Source of the DNA: an uncultured Burkholderiales bacterium
GTDB taxonomy: Bacteria > Pseudomonadota > Gammaproteobacteria > Burkholderiales > Burkholderiaceae_C
Direction: 5' to 3'
Assembly (NCBI GenBank): GCA_903886485.1
Contig: CAISMH010000012.1
Coordinates: forward strand, 248,001 to 312,000
DNA length: 64,000 nucleotides
The position numbers and the translations under genes are program-made. Below are positions 29,243 to 38,317 of the stretch, one piece after another; position 1 is the first letter of the stretch, and the number at the start of each line of letters is the position of its first letter. Below the pieces are notes generated by a model. The model was not told the origin of the DNA. It did not search any database and saw nothing but the letters and a program-made list of their open reading frames with translations.

Positions 29243-29272
29243 CACGAAACCTTGCGCGAACAAGGTTTCGTG
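29243..29272 (-). terminator. Perfect hairpin between dctP and aroQ
   Basis: A 12-bp perfect stem (CACGAAACCTTG/CAAGGTTTCGTG) with a 6-base loop. Read on the minus strand it is followed by TTTT. It could be a partial terminator or a 3'-end stabiliser that lets the solute-binding-protein message outnumber the downstream enzyme message. Confidence 0.6.
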
Positions 29273-29286
29273 AAGTTCTGCTTTAC

Positions 29287-30282
29287 TTACTTACGCAGCT
29301 TGGCCAATTCAGCTTGCAATTCGCTCACGGTCGCAGCGATAGGCTCGCCGTGCTTGGCAATCACAGGCTTCATCTTCTCACGAAGAATAGCCATTTCAGA
29401 GGCGGGCAATGTGGTCACTTGCATGCCGTTCTTTTTCAGGTTGTCGAGCAAGCTGGCTTCCAAAGTACGCGCGATCGTGCGTTGGAACTTGGCAGACTCA
29501 GTGGCTGCATCCAACAAAATTTTCTTTTCTGCCGCGCTCAAGGTGTCCCAGAATTTTTTGCTGATGACCACAGACTGTGGGTTGTACTGGTGACCTGTCA
29601 AGGTCAGGTGCTTTTGCACTTCGTACAACTTAGCGCTGTTGATTGTGGGGATGGGGTTTTCTTGACCGTCCACAGCACCTTGTTCCAACGCGGCATAAAG
29701 CTCTGGGAATGGCAGCGGCGTTGGGTTAGCGCCCAAGGCTTTGACCCAATCCACGTTGATGGGGTTGGGAATAACGCGCAGCTTCAAGCCTTCGATGTCA
29801 GACACTTTGTTGATCGGGCGCTTGCCATTGCTGAGGTGACGAAAACCCAGCTCGTAATAAGCCAAACCGACCAAGCCTTTTTCTTCCAACTTGGCGTGCA
29901 TCTTCTTGCCAAATGCACCGTCGACCACCGTGTCGGCTTCTTTGCCGCTGGCGAACATGAAGGGGAAGTCAAACACGCCAAAGTCTTTGACTTGGCTCGC
30001 GAAGATGCCCGAGTTCATCGAAGCCATTTCCAAGGTGCCGCCTTGAATGGCGGACACGTTGGCTTGGTCGCTGCCCAAGGTGCCACCAGGAAACAGATTG
30101 ACTTTGATTTTGCCGCCAGAGTTTTTCTCGACGATCTCTTTGAATTTCTCCATGCCTTGAACAATCGGGTGGCCCGGCGTGTTCTGGTTGGCGAACTTGA
30201 TGGTTTTTTCTTGTGCCGAGGCAACACCCATAGCGGCCAAGGCCACAGCGGCGATCACGGTTTTGATAAATACACGTTTCAT
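29287..30282 (-). CDS. dctP: TRAP transporter solute-binding protein (DctP family)
   Basis: A 331-residue periplasmic binding protein. The chosen ATG has AGGAG 8 bases upstream and begins a signal peptide (MKRVFIKTVIAAVALAAMGV, cleaved near ASA-QE). The mature part has the DctP pattern: IPNPINVDWVKALGANPTPLPFPELYAALEQGAVDGQENP, which contains the Arg region and the P-E-x-Y-x-A-L-x-x-G-x-V-D-G-Q-E-N-P signature. It binds a carboxylate. From context a quinate- or shikimate-like acid is likely. Transcribed after dctQ and dctM. Confidence 0.92.
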   Translation of the reverse strand: MKRVFIKTVIAAVALAAMGVASAQEKTIKFANQNTPGHPIVQGMEKFKEIVEKNSGGKIKVNLFPGGTLGSDQANVSAIQGGTLEMASMNSGIFASQVKDFGVFDFPFMFASGKEADTVVDGAFGKKMHAKLEEKGLVGLAYYELGFRHLSNGKRPINKVSDIEGLKLRVIPNPINVDWVKALGANPTPLPFPELYAALEQGAVDGQENPIPTINSAKLYEVQKHLTLTGHQYNPQSVVISKKFWDTLSAAEKKILLDAATESAKFQRTIARTLEASLLDNLKKNGMQVTTLPASEMAILREKMKPVIAKHGEPIAATVSELQAELAKLRK

Positions 30283-30311
30283 GTCAGTGTCTCCTGATGA
30301 ACTTTGTGGTC

Positions 30312-30345
30312 GTACGCCAAATGAGGAACCCACAGTCTGGCGTAC
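30312..30345. repeat. Intergenic inverted repeat between dctM and dctP
   Basis: GTACGCCA and TGGCGTAC (8 bp perfect) are spaced by 18 bases within the 89-bp gap, with outer TGGTC/GACCA arms at 30307 and 30353 that could extend the fold. No T-tract follows. It is probably an mRNA processing or stability element before dctP. Confidence 0.5.
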
Positions 30346-30371
30346 CCGGACAGACCATGGATAAGAACAAA

Positions 30372-31649
30372 TCAATACAACCAGTGCGCTGGAACCATCA
30401 CGATGGAAGGGAACAACACCATCAAGAACATGACAATGAATTGAACCGCCATGAACGGCAGCACACCGCGGGTCACATCGTCCATGCGCATGCGGCCCAC
30501 ACCGGCCACCACGTTCAACACCGTACCCACGGGCGGTGTCACCAAACCGATGGAGTTGTTGATGATGAACAGCACACCAAAATACACGGGGTCAATACCA
30601 GCCGCTTTCACGATGGGCATCAGGACCGGCGTCAAGATCAAAATAGTGGGCGTCATGTCCATCGCAGTGCCCACGATCATGCACAGCACCATGATGGCAG
30701 CCATCAACAAAGTGGGGTTACCCAGCAATGGCTCCAACAAACTCACCACTTGTGCGGGCAAATTAGCCACCGTGATCAACCAAGCAGACACCATGGCAGC
30801 AGCCACCAAGAACATGATCACAGAGGTGGTCTTTGCAGCCATGCGAAACACATCAAACAACTGTGACCACGTGAGTTCACGGTAAATCACGCCAGCGACG
30901 AACAAGGCGTATACAGCGGCAACCACAGCGGCTTCGGTCGGCGTGAACACACCCATACGCAAACCGACCAAGATGATCAATGGCAGCATCAACGCCCAGC
31001 CTGCTTCGCGCATAGACGCGAACACTTCGGCAGCCGTCTTGCGTGCCGGAGGGGTTAAGTCTTCGCGACGCGTACACCACCACCAAGTCGCCCACAAGCC
31101 AGCAGCCAAAACGATGCCGGGGAAGATACCTGCCAAGAACAATTTGCTGATCGACACATTGGCAGCCACGCCAAAAATCACAAAGCCAATGGAGGGCGGA
31201 ATGATGGGGCCGATCACACCGCAAGCGGCAATCAAACCACCGCTACGCGCCTTGTCGTGGCCCGCCTTCACCATCATTGGCAAAAGCAATGCAGTCAATG
31301 CAGCAGCATCAGCCACGGCAGAGCCTGACAAGGCCGACAGCAAACAAGCGGCCACGATCGTGACGTAGCCCAAGCCACCGCGGATGTGGCCCACCAAGGC
31401 CATGGCGAAATCCACAATGCGACGCGACAAACCACCGGTGTTCATCACCTCGCCTGCCAACATGAAAAACGGCACAGCCAGCAGCGGGAAGCTGTTGGAG
31501 CCTTCGATCACGTTTTGCGCCAAGATTTGCGCATCAAACATGTTCATGTGCCACATCAAAGCGGAGCCACACAACAACAAAGAAAAAGCGATAGGCACAC
31601 CCAGCGCCATGGCAGCGAGCAGTGAGCCCAAAAATACAGCGATTGTCAT
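30372..31649 (-). CDS. dctM: TRAP transporter large permease (DctM family)
   Basis: A 425-residue protein with about twelve membrane helices and DctM patterns such as PFFMLAGEVMNTGGLSRRI, GHIRGGLGYVTIVA, FTPTEAAVVAAVYAL and GLVTPPVGTVLNVV. It forms the Na+-driven channel part of the transporter with DctQ, taking substrate from the periplasmic DctP protein. It lies 18 bp after dctQ. Confidence 0.94.
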   Translation of the reverse strand: MTIAVFLGSLLAAMALGVPIAFSLLLCGSALMWHMNMFDAQILAQNVIEGSNSFPLLAVPFFMLAGEVMNTGGLSRRIVDFAMALVGHIRGGLGYVTIVAACLLSALSGSAVADAAALTALLLPMMVKAGHDKARSGGLIAACGVIGPIIPPSIGFVIFGVAANVSISKLFLAGIFPGIVLAAGLWATWWWCTRREDLTPPARKTAAEVFASMREAGWALMLPLIILVGLRMGVFTPTEAAVVAAVYALFVAGVIYRELTWSQLFDVFRMAAKTTSVIMFLVAAAMVSAWLITVANLPAQVVSLLEPLLGNPTLLMAAIMVLCMIVGTAMDMTPTILILTPVLMPIVKAAGIDPVYFGVLFIINNSIGLVTPPVGTVLNVVAGVGRMRMDDVTRGVLPFMAVQFIVMFLMVLFPSIVMVPAHWLY

Positions 31650-31667
31650 GATTGAATTCCTTGGGAT

Positions 31668-32207
31668 TTATTTCAGGGGTGCGGGAACGTCGATGGGCTC
31701 TTCTTCAGACTCACGAACACCGATCAACTCGCTGTCAGCCAACTCACCACGCATCAGGCGCAACAAGTGGTCAACCAAAATCAGCGCACCAGACACGGCT
31801 AACACCATGCCGCACGCGTAAAAAATGCCCATGGAGGCTTCCATCACCGCGCTGGTGGAATCCCAGTTGATGATGGTTTGGTCCAAAGAACCTTTGAACA
31901 ACAACCAGCAAATAAACAGCATCAAGCCGTGGCCAATCACCAAAAAGATTTTTTGCCAACGCACAGACAACTTAGACACGATGGTGTCGGACCCCAGGTG
32001 CGCGCCATCCTTCATGGCCACGATTGCGCCCAAGAATGTCACCCACACAAACAACCAGCGCGACAACTCCTCCGACAAGGTGATGCCAGAGTTAAAGGCG
32101 TACCGCATCACCACGTTGCCAAAGACCAAAAGCACCATGACTGCGAGGGCAATTGAAATCAGCAGTTCAAGGAACTTGCAGTAGTGGTCCAAAAAACGAC
32201 GAAGCAT
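31668..32207 (-). CDS. dctQ: TRAP transporter small permease (DctQ family)
   Basis: A 179-residue protein with four membrane helices and the DctQ signature FGNVVMRYAFNSGITLSEELSRWLFVWVTFLGAIVAMKDG. It pairs with DctM. The ATG used begins MLRRFLDHYCKFLE. The frame is open 27 codons further upstream, across the probable promoter, so the long form is rejected. It is the first gene of the transport and catabolic operon. Confidence 0.92.
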   Translation of the reverse strand: MLRRFLDHYCKFLELLISIALAVMVLLVFGNVVMRYAFNSGITLSEELSRWLFVWVTFLGAIVAMKDGAHLGSDTIVSKLSVRWQKIFLVIGHGLMLFICWLLFKGSLDQTIINWDSTSAVMEASMGIFYACGMVLAVSGALILVDHLLRLMRGELADSELIGVRESEEEPIDVPAPLK

Positions 32208-32221
32208 GGGTAAATCCTTTG

Positions 32222-32249
32222 AGAATATGAGCTTGGACAAAATGTACAA
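32222..32249 (-). promoter_or_regulatory. Candidate promoter of the dctQMP-aroQ operon
   Basis: On the minus strand TTGTAC (-35) and TATTCT (-10) are spaced by 16 bases, ending 15 bases before the dctQ ATG. A TTTTGT sequence is repeated twice with 3 bases between (CTGTTTTGTACATTTTGTCC) across the -35 box, where the TetR regulator encoded next door could bind. Seen in sequence. Function inferred. Confidence 0.45.
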
Positions 32250-32312
32250 AACAGTTACTTTGTGACGAGTTAGTGAAAACCCGCACATAAATACCGCATA
32301 GCCAACTACCTG

Positions 32313-32978
32313 TTATGTCAAATTTGAATAACTTACAAACCGCAGAACCATCTCGACCACACTTTGACGGCGTGCTGCCAAGGCTTTGGTGCTTTGCCCA
32401 TTGCGTTTGAAAATCAAATCAAAGGTGTATCGGTTGGACACGTTGAAGAATGTCAGCGCCGAAATCGAGGCGTGGATGTCGATCGGGTCCAATCCCTTAC
32501 GAAACACGCCAGTTTTGACGCCGCGTTTGTAGAGCGCTTCGATGGACTCAATGGCAGAGAGGTTGAGCTCTTGAATCACTTTGCTTTGCGCCAAGTATTC
32601 GCCCCGCTGAATGTTCTCGGACATCACCAGACGAATGAAGTCTTGGTTGCTGTGATGGTGGTCAAAAGTAAAACCCACCAAAGCTTTGAGCGCTTCCTCG
32701 GGCGGCAAATCGGCCAGATGCAATTCGGCCTCGGTAGCGCGGATGCGACGGTAGGCATCCTCCAACACGGCAAGGTACAAGCCCTCTTTGCTGCCGTAGT
32801 AGTAATAGATCATGCGCTTGCTGGTATGCGTGGCGTCGGCAATCGCATCAATGCGCGCACCCGCCAAGCCCTTGGCCGCAAACTCTCGCGTCGCCACAGC
32901 CATGATGCCCGCCATCGTCCGCTCAGGATCGTTGGTGCGCTTGGGAGCTTTGCGCGCAGAATGTACTGTTTCGTTCAT
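32313..32978 (-). CDS. TetR-family regulator
   Basis: A 221-residue regulator with an N-terminal TetR DNA-binding domain (MAVATREFAAKGLAGARIDAIADATHTSKRMIYYYYGSKEGLY, about residues 25-67) and a helical ligand domain with a C-terminal TetR_C part. It lies directly upstream of dctQ in the same direction, 105 bp away, so it most likely controls the TRAP/dehydroshikimate operon by sensing a substrate. Start chosen at MNETVHSARK. Ligand unknown. Confidence 0.88.
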   Translation of the reverse strand: MNETVHSARKAPKRTNDPERTMAGIMAVATREFAAKGLAGARIDAIADATHTSKRMIYYYYGSKEGLYLAVLEDAYRRIRATEAELHLADLPPEEALKALVGFTFDHHHSNQDFIRLVMSENIQRGEYLAQSKVIQELNLSAIESIEALYKRGVKTGVFRKGLDPIDIHASISALTFFNVSNRYTFDLIFKRNGQSTKALAARRQSVVEMVLRFVSYSNLT

Positions 32979-33086
32979 TCGCAAAGTATAGAACGCCAAA
33001 CATGCAACCTTGTCTCCTGAGGAACCCTAGTACGTCCCATCGACGCAATGCCTGCGTAAACTTCTCCATCACTTCAGAAGTAGCGC

Positions 33087-33824
33087 ATGACATTTGATTC
33101 TTATTTCGTCCTGGCTGAATCAGCAGCGCTCTTGGTGGGCTTGTCCAAGGGCGGCCTACCCTCTGTGGGCATGCTGGCCGTCCCCCTGCTCTCTTTGTTC
33201 ATGCCACCCATGAAAGCAGCCGTGCTGCTGCTACCCATTTACGTCATCTCGGATGTGGTGAGCGTGTGGTTGTACCGCAAAGACTTCAGCTTGCCCAATT
33301 TGAAAATCTTGGTGCCTGCTGGCCTGCTGGGAGTCTTCATTGGATGGCTGACCGCATCGTTCACATCAGAGAGCGCGGTCAAGCTGATGATTGGCTGCAT
33401 GGGCGTGGGCTTTTGCCTCAACACTTGGCTACGCAAATCCCCGAAAGAGAAACAAGCTGCTGACACAAAGAAGGGCTGGTTCTGGGGCACGCTGTCGGGC
33501 TTTACCAGTTTCATCTCGCACGCAGGTGGCCCGCCTTTTCAAATTTATGTGCTGCCTCAACGGCTACCCAAAGTTCAGTTTGCGGGTACGGCCACGCTGC
33601 TGTTTGCCATCATCAATGCCGCGAAAATTTTGCCTTACCAACTTTTGCAACCTTACTCTTACGATGACTTGATGCGTGCTGCTGAGTTAGTACCGTTTGC
33701 CCTGATTGGCACGGTGTTAGGCGCTTACATCACCCAAAAAATTGCGGACATCTGGTTTTATCGCTTGGTACAAACTGGGCTCTTTATCGTGTCCCTCAAG
33801 CTGATTGCGGATGTTGTTTTATGA
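33087..33824 (+). CDS. TauE/SafE family sulfite/organic anion exporter
   Basis: A 245-residue protein with about eight membrane helices. The first helix holds the family pattern GLSKGGLPSVGMLAVPLLSL, and the repeat pattern GFTSFISHAGGPPFQIYVLPQRL is conserved. TauE/SafE proteins move sulfite, sulfonates or other small anions across the inner membrane. The position between two aromatic-acid clusters gives no clear substrate. Its last six bases overlap the convergent Gfo/Idh gene. Confidence 0.85.
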   Translation: MTFDSYFVLAESAALLVGLSKGGLPSVGMLAVPLLSLFMPPMKAAVLLLPIYVISDVVSVWLYRKDFSLPNLKILVPAGLLGVFIGWLTASFTSESAVKLMIGCMGVGFCLNTWLRKSPKEKQAADTKKGWFWGTLSGFTSFISHAGGPPFQIYVLPQRLPKVQFAGTATLLFAIINAAKILPYQLLQPYSYDDLMRAAELVPFALIGTVLGAYITQKIADIWFYRLVQTGLFIVSLKLIADVVL

Positions 33825-34868
33825 GGACAAGCGAACAGCTGCTTGGGTTCGAGCGGCCTGCGCAATCGCCTCGACCACCCGCAGGTTTTGCAAGCCATCG
33901 CGTGCGCTCACCAAGGGCTCTGCCATGCCCTGAATCACTTCAACGAAGTGGTCCATTTGCAACGCCAGTGGGTCTTCACGTAGCAGCGCCACTGTGCTGT
34001 GCTGAAAAGGTTTGAACCAAGACCGGTCTTCGACAGTGGCATAGGTTTTCAAGCGCATGGTCGGAACCGACAGGCTGCCCATGGTGCCTGCAATCACATA
34101 GCAATCTTCATCGTCTTCGCTCGCATAGGCTTTGTTTTCTTGGGAGGTTTGCTCCCAACTTCTTGCCGAAGCCGAGGTGTCTGACAACAAAAAGGCGGCC
34201 AACACGCCGGATGCAAAACGAAACGTGATGGCTGCGGTGTCCTCCACCGCAAAGCCGCGCACAGCGTTCGAGGTCATGGCCTGCACTTCCACCATCTCGC
34301 CACACAACTTGCGCAGGTTGTGAATCTCATGGATGAGGTTGATCAAGACGGGCCCACCTCCTACTTCGCGCCGCCAAGGCGCTTGCGCAAAGTAATCATC
34401 GGGCTTGTAAAACATGGCGCTGCCCATGATGCTGACCAATTGCCCCAAATGCCCTGCATCAATCACTGCTTTGGCTTGTCGCATGATGGGGCTGTGCGCA
34501 CGGTGGTGACCGATCAACACTTGGGCTGCGTGCGTCTGCGCGGCTTGCACCAACTTCTCGGCTTGCTCGACCGTGTGGGCAATGGGCTTCTCCACCAGCA
34601 CCGACACACCCGCCGCCAAACACTGCAGGGCTTGTGGCACGTGTAACGCATTAGGCGTTGCCACAATCACGCCATCTGGCAACGCTGCTGCCAGCAGCGC
34701 CTCAAGGCTGGCATACCAAGGCACACCATGGTCATGGGCCAAGGCCTGCGCCGTGTCTGAGGGGTCGGCCACAGCGCTCAAGCGGCACCGCGGGTTCTGT
34801 GCGATGACGGCCATGTGGGCACGGCCAATCACACCTGCACCGGCAACCGCGATGTTCACCGGTGACAT
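33819..34868 (-). CDS. Gfo/Idh/MocA family oxidoreductase
   Basis: A 349-residue NAD(P)-dependent dehydrogenase. The Rossmann start is VNIAVAGAGVIGRAHMAV. EKPIAHTVEQAEKLV carries the family E-K-P motif and the C-terminal beta-sheet domain follows. It lies 4 bp after livF, so it is probably the last gene of the liv-type ABC operon and may act on the imported compound. It is not closely similar to PmdC in this window. Substrate not predictable. The longer frame to 35027 runs antisense-like through livF and is not used. Confidence 0.85.
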   Translation of the reverse strand: MSPVNIAVAGAGVIGRAHMAVIAQNPRCRLSAVADPSDTAQALAHDHGVPWYASLEALLAAALPDGVIVATPNALHVPQALQCLAAGVSVLVEKPIAHTVEQAEKLVQAAQTHAAQVLIGHHRAHSPIMRQAKAVIDAGHLGQLVSIMGSAMFYKPDDYFAQAPWRREVGGGPVLINLIHEIHNLRKLCGEMVEVQAMTSNAVRGFAVEDTAAITFRFASGVLAAFLLSDTSASARSWEQTSQENKAYASEDDEDCYVIAGTMGSLSVPTMRLKTYATVEDRSWFKPFQHSTVALLREDPLALQMDHFVEVIQGMAEPLVSARDGLQNLRVVEAIAQAARTQAAVRLSS

Positions 34869-34872
34869 GGTT

Positions 34873-35637
34873 TTAGACAGTGGTCGCGGTTGGAGCCGTG
34901 GTGGTGTGTGCGCCGCCCAAGAACAAACGCTCCATTTGTGGGTCAGCCAAAATTTCAGCGGCTGATTTGTAGAGCACCAAGCGGCCAGACTCCAAAGCAA
35001 TGGCGTTGTCCGAATACTTGAGCGCACTCTTGACGTTTTGCTCCACCATCAACACCGTCGTGCCTTGGTCAGCCAGCTTGCGCAACAGCTTGAACACGTC
35101 TTGCACCACCATCGGTGACAAACCAATCGAAGGCTCATCGATCAACAAGACCTTGGGGCGCAACAGCAAAGCACGACCAATTTCAAGTTGCTTTTGTTCA
35201 CCGCCCGACAGCGATGAGGCCAACGAACTCATACGCTCCTTCACGCGCGGGAAAAACTCCAACACTTCAGGAATGCGTTCGTGCGTGGTCTTCATGCCCA
35301 GCGTGATACCACCCAGCTCTAAGTTTTCGTACACAGAGAGTTGGCCAAACAAATTGCGTCCTTGCGGCACAAAGGCGATGCCGCGTGCCAGCAGGTCTTT
35401 TTGTGTGGCTCCCGTGATGTCATCGCCATTCAAACGGATCTTGCCTTGACGCGGGGTCAGCAAGCCAAACAAAGTTTTGAGCACGGTCGATTTACCCGCA
35501 CCGTTGGGGCCAATCAACAAGGTGATGGAACCCTTGGGCACAGAGAACGACAGGTTGTTCAAGATCATGAAATCTTTGTACCCTGCCACCACATCATCAA
35601 ACTCAATGCAGGGCGTTGTGTTGTTGTGTGTTGTCAT
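34873..35637 (-). CDS. livF: Branched-chain-type ABC transporter ATP-binding protein LivF
   Basis: A 254-residue ABC ATPase with Walker A (GPNGAGKST), the signature LSGGEQKQLEIGRALLLRPKVLLIDEPSIGLSP including Walker B, and the H-loop. Short spacing and lack of the C-terminal extension put it in the LivF group. It works with LivG, LivH, LivM and the binding protein LivK. In aromatic degraders such systems import aromatic or hydroaromatic acids. Adjacent genes suggest that here. Confidence 0.93.
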   Translation of the reverse strand: MTTHNNTTPCIEFDDVVAGYKDFMILNNLSFSVPKGSITLLIGPNGAGKSTVLKTLFGLLTPRQGKIRLNGDDITGATQKDLLARGIAFVPQGRNLFGQLSVYENLELGGITLGMKTTHERIPEVLEFFPRVKERMSSLASSLSGGEQKQLEIGRALLLRPKVLLIDEPSIGLSPMVVQDVFKLLRKLADQGTTVLMVEQNVKSALKYSDNAIALESGRLVLYKSAAEILADPQMERLFLGGAHTTTAPTATTV

Positions 35638-35639
35638 GA

Positions 35640-36398
35640 TCAACTTCCTAGATAAGCGTCGAGCACTTGTTTGTTGGCGCGAATCTCTTCGGGTGTGCCA
35701 ATCGCCATCACCTTGCCTTCGACCATCACCATGATGCGGTGACACAAGTCCATCACAAAGTCCATGTTGTGTTCGATCACCACAAAACTGCCTTTGCGTG
35801 TTTTGTTCAAGTCTTTCAACAAGGTGCTGATGCCGCCCACCAACGAGGGGTTCACCCCCGCGCAGGGCTCGTCGAGCAACACCAAATCAGGCTCACTCAT
35901 GAAGGCCATCGCAATGTCCACCAGTTTTTGTTGGCCGTAGCTCAACTCACCGGCCTTTTTGTCGGCCACATGCTTGATGTGAAACTGGTCAATCAAAGCA
36001 TCGGCCTTGTCGCCCAAATTGGAATCGCTGGGTGCAAACATGCGACTGAACATCGTGCCTTGGTGCTCTTGTGCCGCCACGATCAAGTTGTCGCGCACGG
36101 TCATCTTGCCAAACACCTGCAAGGTTTGAAACGTGCGGCCCACGCCCAAGCGGTTGAGCTCTAAGGGGCCGAGGTGGGTCACGTCTTGACCGTTGAGTTC
36201 GATCTTGCCGGTGTCGGGCGTGATCTGGCCCAACATGCTGTTGAACAAAGTGGTCTTGCCAGAACCGTTGGGGCCAATGACACCAAAGATTTCGCCGGGA
36301 CGCACTTCAAACGACACACCGCCCACCGCTTGAATGGCACCGTAGGCCTTCTTCAAGTCGGTGACTTTGAGAACGGGTTGATGGATAGAAAGGGTCAT
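35640..36398 (-). CDS. livG: Branched-chain-type ABC transporter ATP-binding protein LivG
   Basis: A 252-residue ABC ATPase with Walker A (GPNGSGKTT), signature LSYGQQKLVDIAMAFMSEPDLVLLDEPCAGVNP, and the LivG-type end (VMVEGKVMAIGTPEEIRANKQVLDAYLG). Its ATG overlaps the livM stop as ATGA. It forms the ATPase pair with LivF. Confidence 0.94.
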   Translation of the reverse strand: MTLSIHQPVLKVTDLKKAYGAIQAVGGVSFEVRPGEIFGVIGPNGSGKTTLFNSMLGQITPDTGKIELNGQDVTHLGPLELNRLGVGRTFQTLQVFGKMTVRDNLIVAAQEHQGTMFSRMFAPSDSNLGDKADALIDQFHIKHVADKKAGELSYGQQKLVDIAMAFMSEPDLVLLDEPCAGVNPSLVGGISTLLKDLNKTRKGSFVVIEHNMDFVMDLCHRIMVMVEGKVMAIGTPEEIRANKQVLDAYLGS

Positions 36399-37432
36399 GC
36401 TTTGACTCCAGATTGGCCCACAGCGGCATGCGCCGATGTGTTCCCCGCAGCGGCATGCGCCGATGTATTCCCAACAGCGGCGCGCGCCGCTGAGGCTTCA
36501 CGTGACTGACGTTTGGCACGGATGCGATCAGGAATACTGAGCAAACCATCGGGCAGCCAAATCATCAACATCACCACGGCTGCGCCGAACACAAACAAAT
36601 ACCAAGCCTGCGCAAAGCGCAGCCACTCCGGCAAGATCACCCCCACAGCGGCACCGAGCAAGGGCCCTAAGAAGTAGCCGGGGCCACCCACCACCACCAT
36701 GAGGTACATCATGATGGATGCTTCTACCGTGAAGGGCGCGGGGTCAATGAACTGAACCATCGAGCCAAACAAACCACCGGCAATGCCTGCGTAGGCCGCA
36801 CCAATCGCAAAGCTCAACAAGGTGTAGCCACGAATATCCACACCCAAGCTCTCGGCACGGATGGGGTTGTCGCGCAAGGCCGTGAACGCTTTGCCCCAAG
36901 GCGAATTGAGCAACCCCCACAAGAGCAAGCCCAGCACCACGGCAAACCCGAGCACCAGATAGTAGTAAGCCAAGTTGCCATCAAAGCTGATGCCAAACGC
37001 CTCAGGGCGCGCAATGTTGTTGATGCCGAACGTGCCGCCTGTGAGCCACTCTTCGTTGCGCATCACCAACCACACCGCGGTGTTAAAGCCCAGCGTGGCA
37101 AACGCCAAATAAATGGTTTGCACACGCAGCGCAGGAAAGCCCAAGGCCAAGCCCACCACAAAGCAACCCAAAGCTGCGAGTGGCATGCCTAACCAAAAGC
37201 TGTAGCCCGCTTGCATCAGCACCGCCACGGTGTAGGCACCGATGCCAAAGAAGGCCGCGTGGCCCAAGGACTTCTGCCCTGCGTAACCAATGGTGAGGTT
37301 CAAGCCCATGGTGGCGATCACATAGATCAACCAGTAGGTGAACAAATAAATGCCGTGGTTCTTGAGCAGCGTGGGCACAAAGATACAGGCGAGCAGCCCC
37401 AAGAGGCCAGCTAAGAATGCGAGCTTCTTCAT
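36395..37432 (-). CDS. livM: Branched-chain-type ABC transporter permease LivM
   Basis: A 345-residue membrane protein with about nine helices and the LivM patterns GYAGQKSLGHAAFFGIGAYT and ALRDNPIRAESLGVDIRGYTLLSFAIGAAYAGIAGGL. The C-terminus carries an unusual hydrophilic tail of three 9-residue repeats (GNTSAHAAA type) encoded by a 27-bp tandem repeat. Both ends overlap neighbours as ATGA. Confidence 0.93.
   Translation of the reverse strand: MKKLAFLAGLLGLLACIFVPTLLKNHGIYLFTYWLIYVIATMGLNLTIGYAGQKSLGHAAFFGIGAYTVAVLMQAGYSFWLGMPLAALGCFVVGLALGFPALRVQTIYLAFATLGFNTAVWLVMRNEEWLTGGTFGINNIARPEAFGISFDGNLAYYYLVLGFAVVLGLLLWGLLNSPWGKAFTALRDNPIRAESLGVDIRGYTLLSFAIGAAYAGIAGGLFGSMVQFIDPAPFTVEASIMMYLMVVVGGPGYFLGPLLGAAVGVILPEWLRFAQAWYLFVFGAAVVMLMIWLPDGLLSIPDRIRAKRQSREASAARAAVGNTSAHAAAGNTSAHAAVGQSGVKA
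36420..36500 (-). repeat. 27-bp tandem repeat at the 3' end of livM
   Basis: Three consecutive 27-bp units, the first two differing at three positions (36420-36446, 36447-36473) and a third degenerate (36474-36500). They are in frame and encode the 9-residue repeats at the LivM C-terminus, so copy-number change would leave the frame intact. Confidence 0.85.
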
Positions 37433-38304
37433 ACTTTGCGCTCCACTTTTTTACCGAGCAAGCCTTGTGGCTTGAACAAAATCACGACCATGAAAATCAC
37501 CAAGGCCACCGCATCTTTGTAGGCGGGAGAAATGTAGGCCGCCGCCAAGTTCTCACACACGCCCACAATCAGGCCACCCAACAAGGCGCCACGCGAATTG
37601 TTGAAGCCACCAATGATGGCCGCGAAGAACGCCTTGTTGCCCAAGGACGCGCCCATGTCGAACTTAGCCAGATAAGTCGGCGTCACCAAAATCGCAGCCG
37701 CTGCCGCCAGCAAGGCGTTGATGGCGAAGGTGTAAAAAATCATGCGCGGCACATTGATGCCCAACACAGAGGCACTCTCCGTGTTTTGCGCCACCGCTTG
37801 CATGGCACGACCGGTGACGGTCTTGGCCAAGAACGCTTGCGTCACCAACACCAGCGCGATGGCAAACACGAAGGTGCCAATGTCTGTGGCCGAAATGGTC
37901 ACACCTGCAATGTTGTAAACCTCATCTGGAAACAAATTGGGAAACGGCTGAGGCTCGGCGGTGTAGCCCGCACGCACTGCATTGCGCATGGCGATGGACA
38001 AACCAATCGTGGCCACCACGATAGGCATCATGCCGAACTTGAACAAGGGGTCCACCACCCCGCGTTTGAACAGCCAGCCCAAGACGATGACCGACAGCAC
38101 ACAACTGGCAGCAAAACTCAGCATCAACGGAAGGCCAGCAGACATGAAGGCCAACATCATGAAGGCTGGCAGCATCACAAATTCGCCTTGCGCGAAGTTG
38201 ATCGTGCCGGAGGCTTGCCAAAGCAAGGTAAAGCCCAAGGCCGCCAGCGCATAAATGCTGCCGGTGGCGAGGCCACTGAAAAAGAGTTGTAGGAAGTCGG
38301 TCAT
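37429..38304 (-). CDS. livH: Branched-chain-type ABC transporter permease LivH
   Basis: A 291-residue permease with about eight helices and LivH patterns: ATGSIYALAALGFTLLWQASGTINFAQGEFVML near the start, GRAMQAVAQNTESASVLGIN, and GGFNNSRGALLGGLIVG. Forms the membrane channel with LivM. It lies 13 bp after livK and overlaps livM as ATGA. Confidence 0.94.
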   Translation of the reverse strand: MTDFLQLFFSGLATGSIYALAALGFTLLWQASGTINFAQGEFVMLPAFMMLAFMSAGLPLMLSFAASCVLSVIVLGWLFKRGVVDPLFKFGMMPIVVATIGLSIAMRNAVRAGYTAEPQPFPNLFPDEVYNIAGVTISATDIGTFVFAIALVLVTQAFLAKTVTGRAMQAVAQNTESASVLGINVPRMIFYTFAINALLAAAAAILVTPTYLAKFDMGASLGNKAFFAAIIGGFNNSRGALLGGLIVGVCENLAAAYISPAYKDAVALVIFMVVILFKPQGLLGKKVERKV

Positions 38305-38317
38305 GTCTGTGCTTGGA

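Noticed and set aside
33819..34868. Gfo/Idh enzyme as a second PmdC
   Set aside because: It lacks the PmdC-type active-site stretches seen at 47326-48282 and belongs to the importer operon.
36420..36500. Tandem repeat as a CRISPR array
   Set aside because: Three direct 27-bp units without spacers, in frame in livM, and no cas genes.
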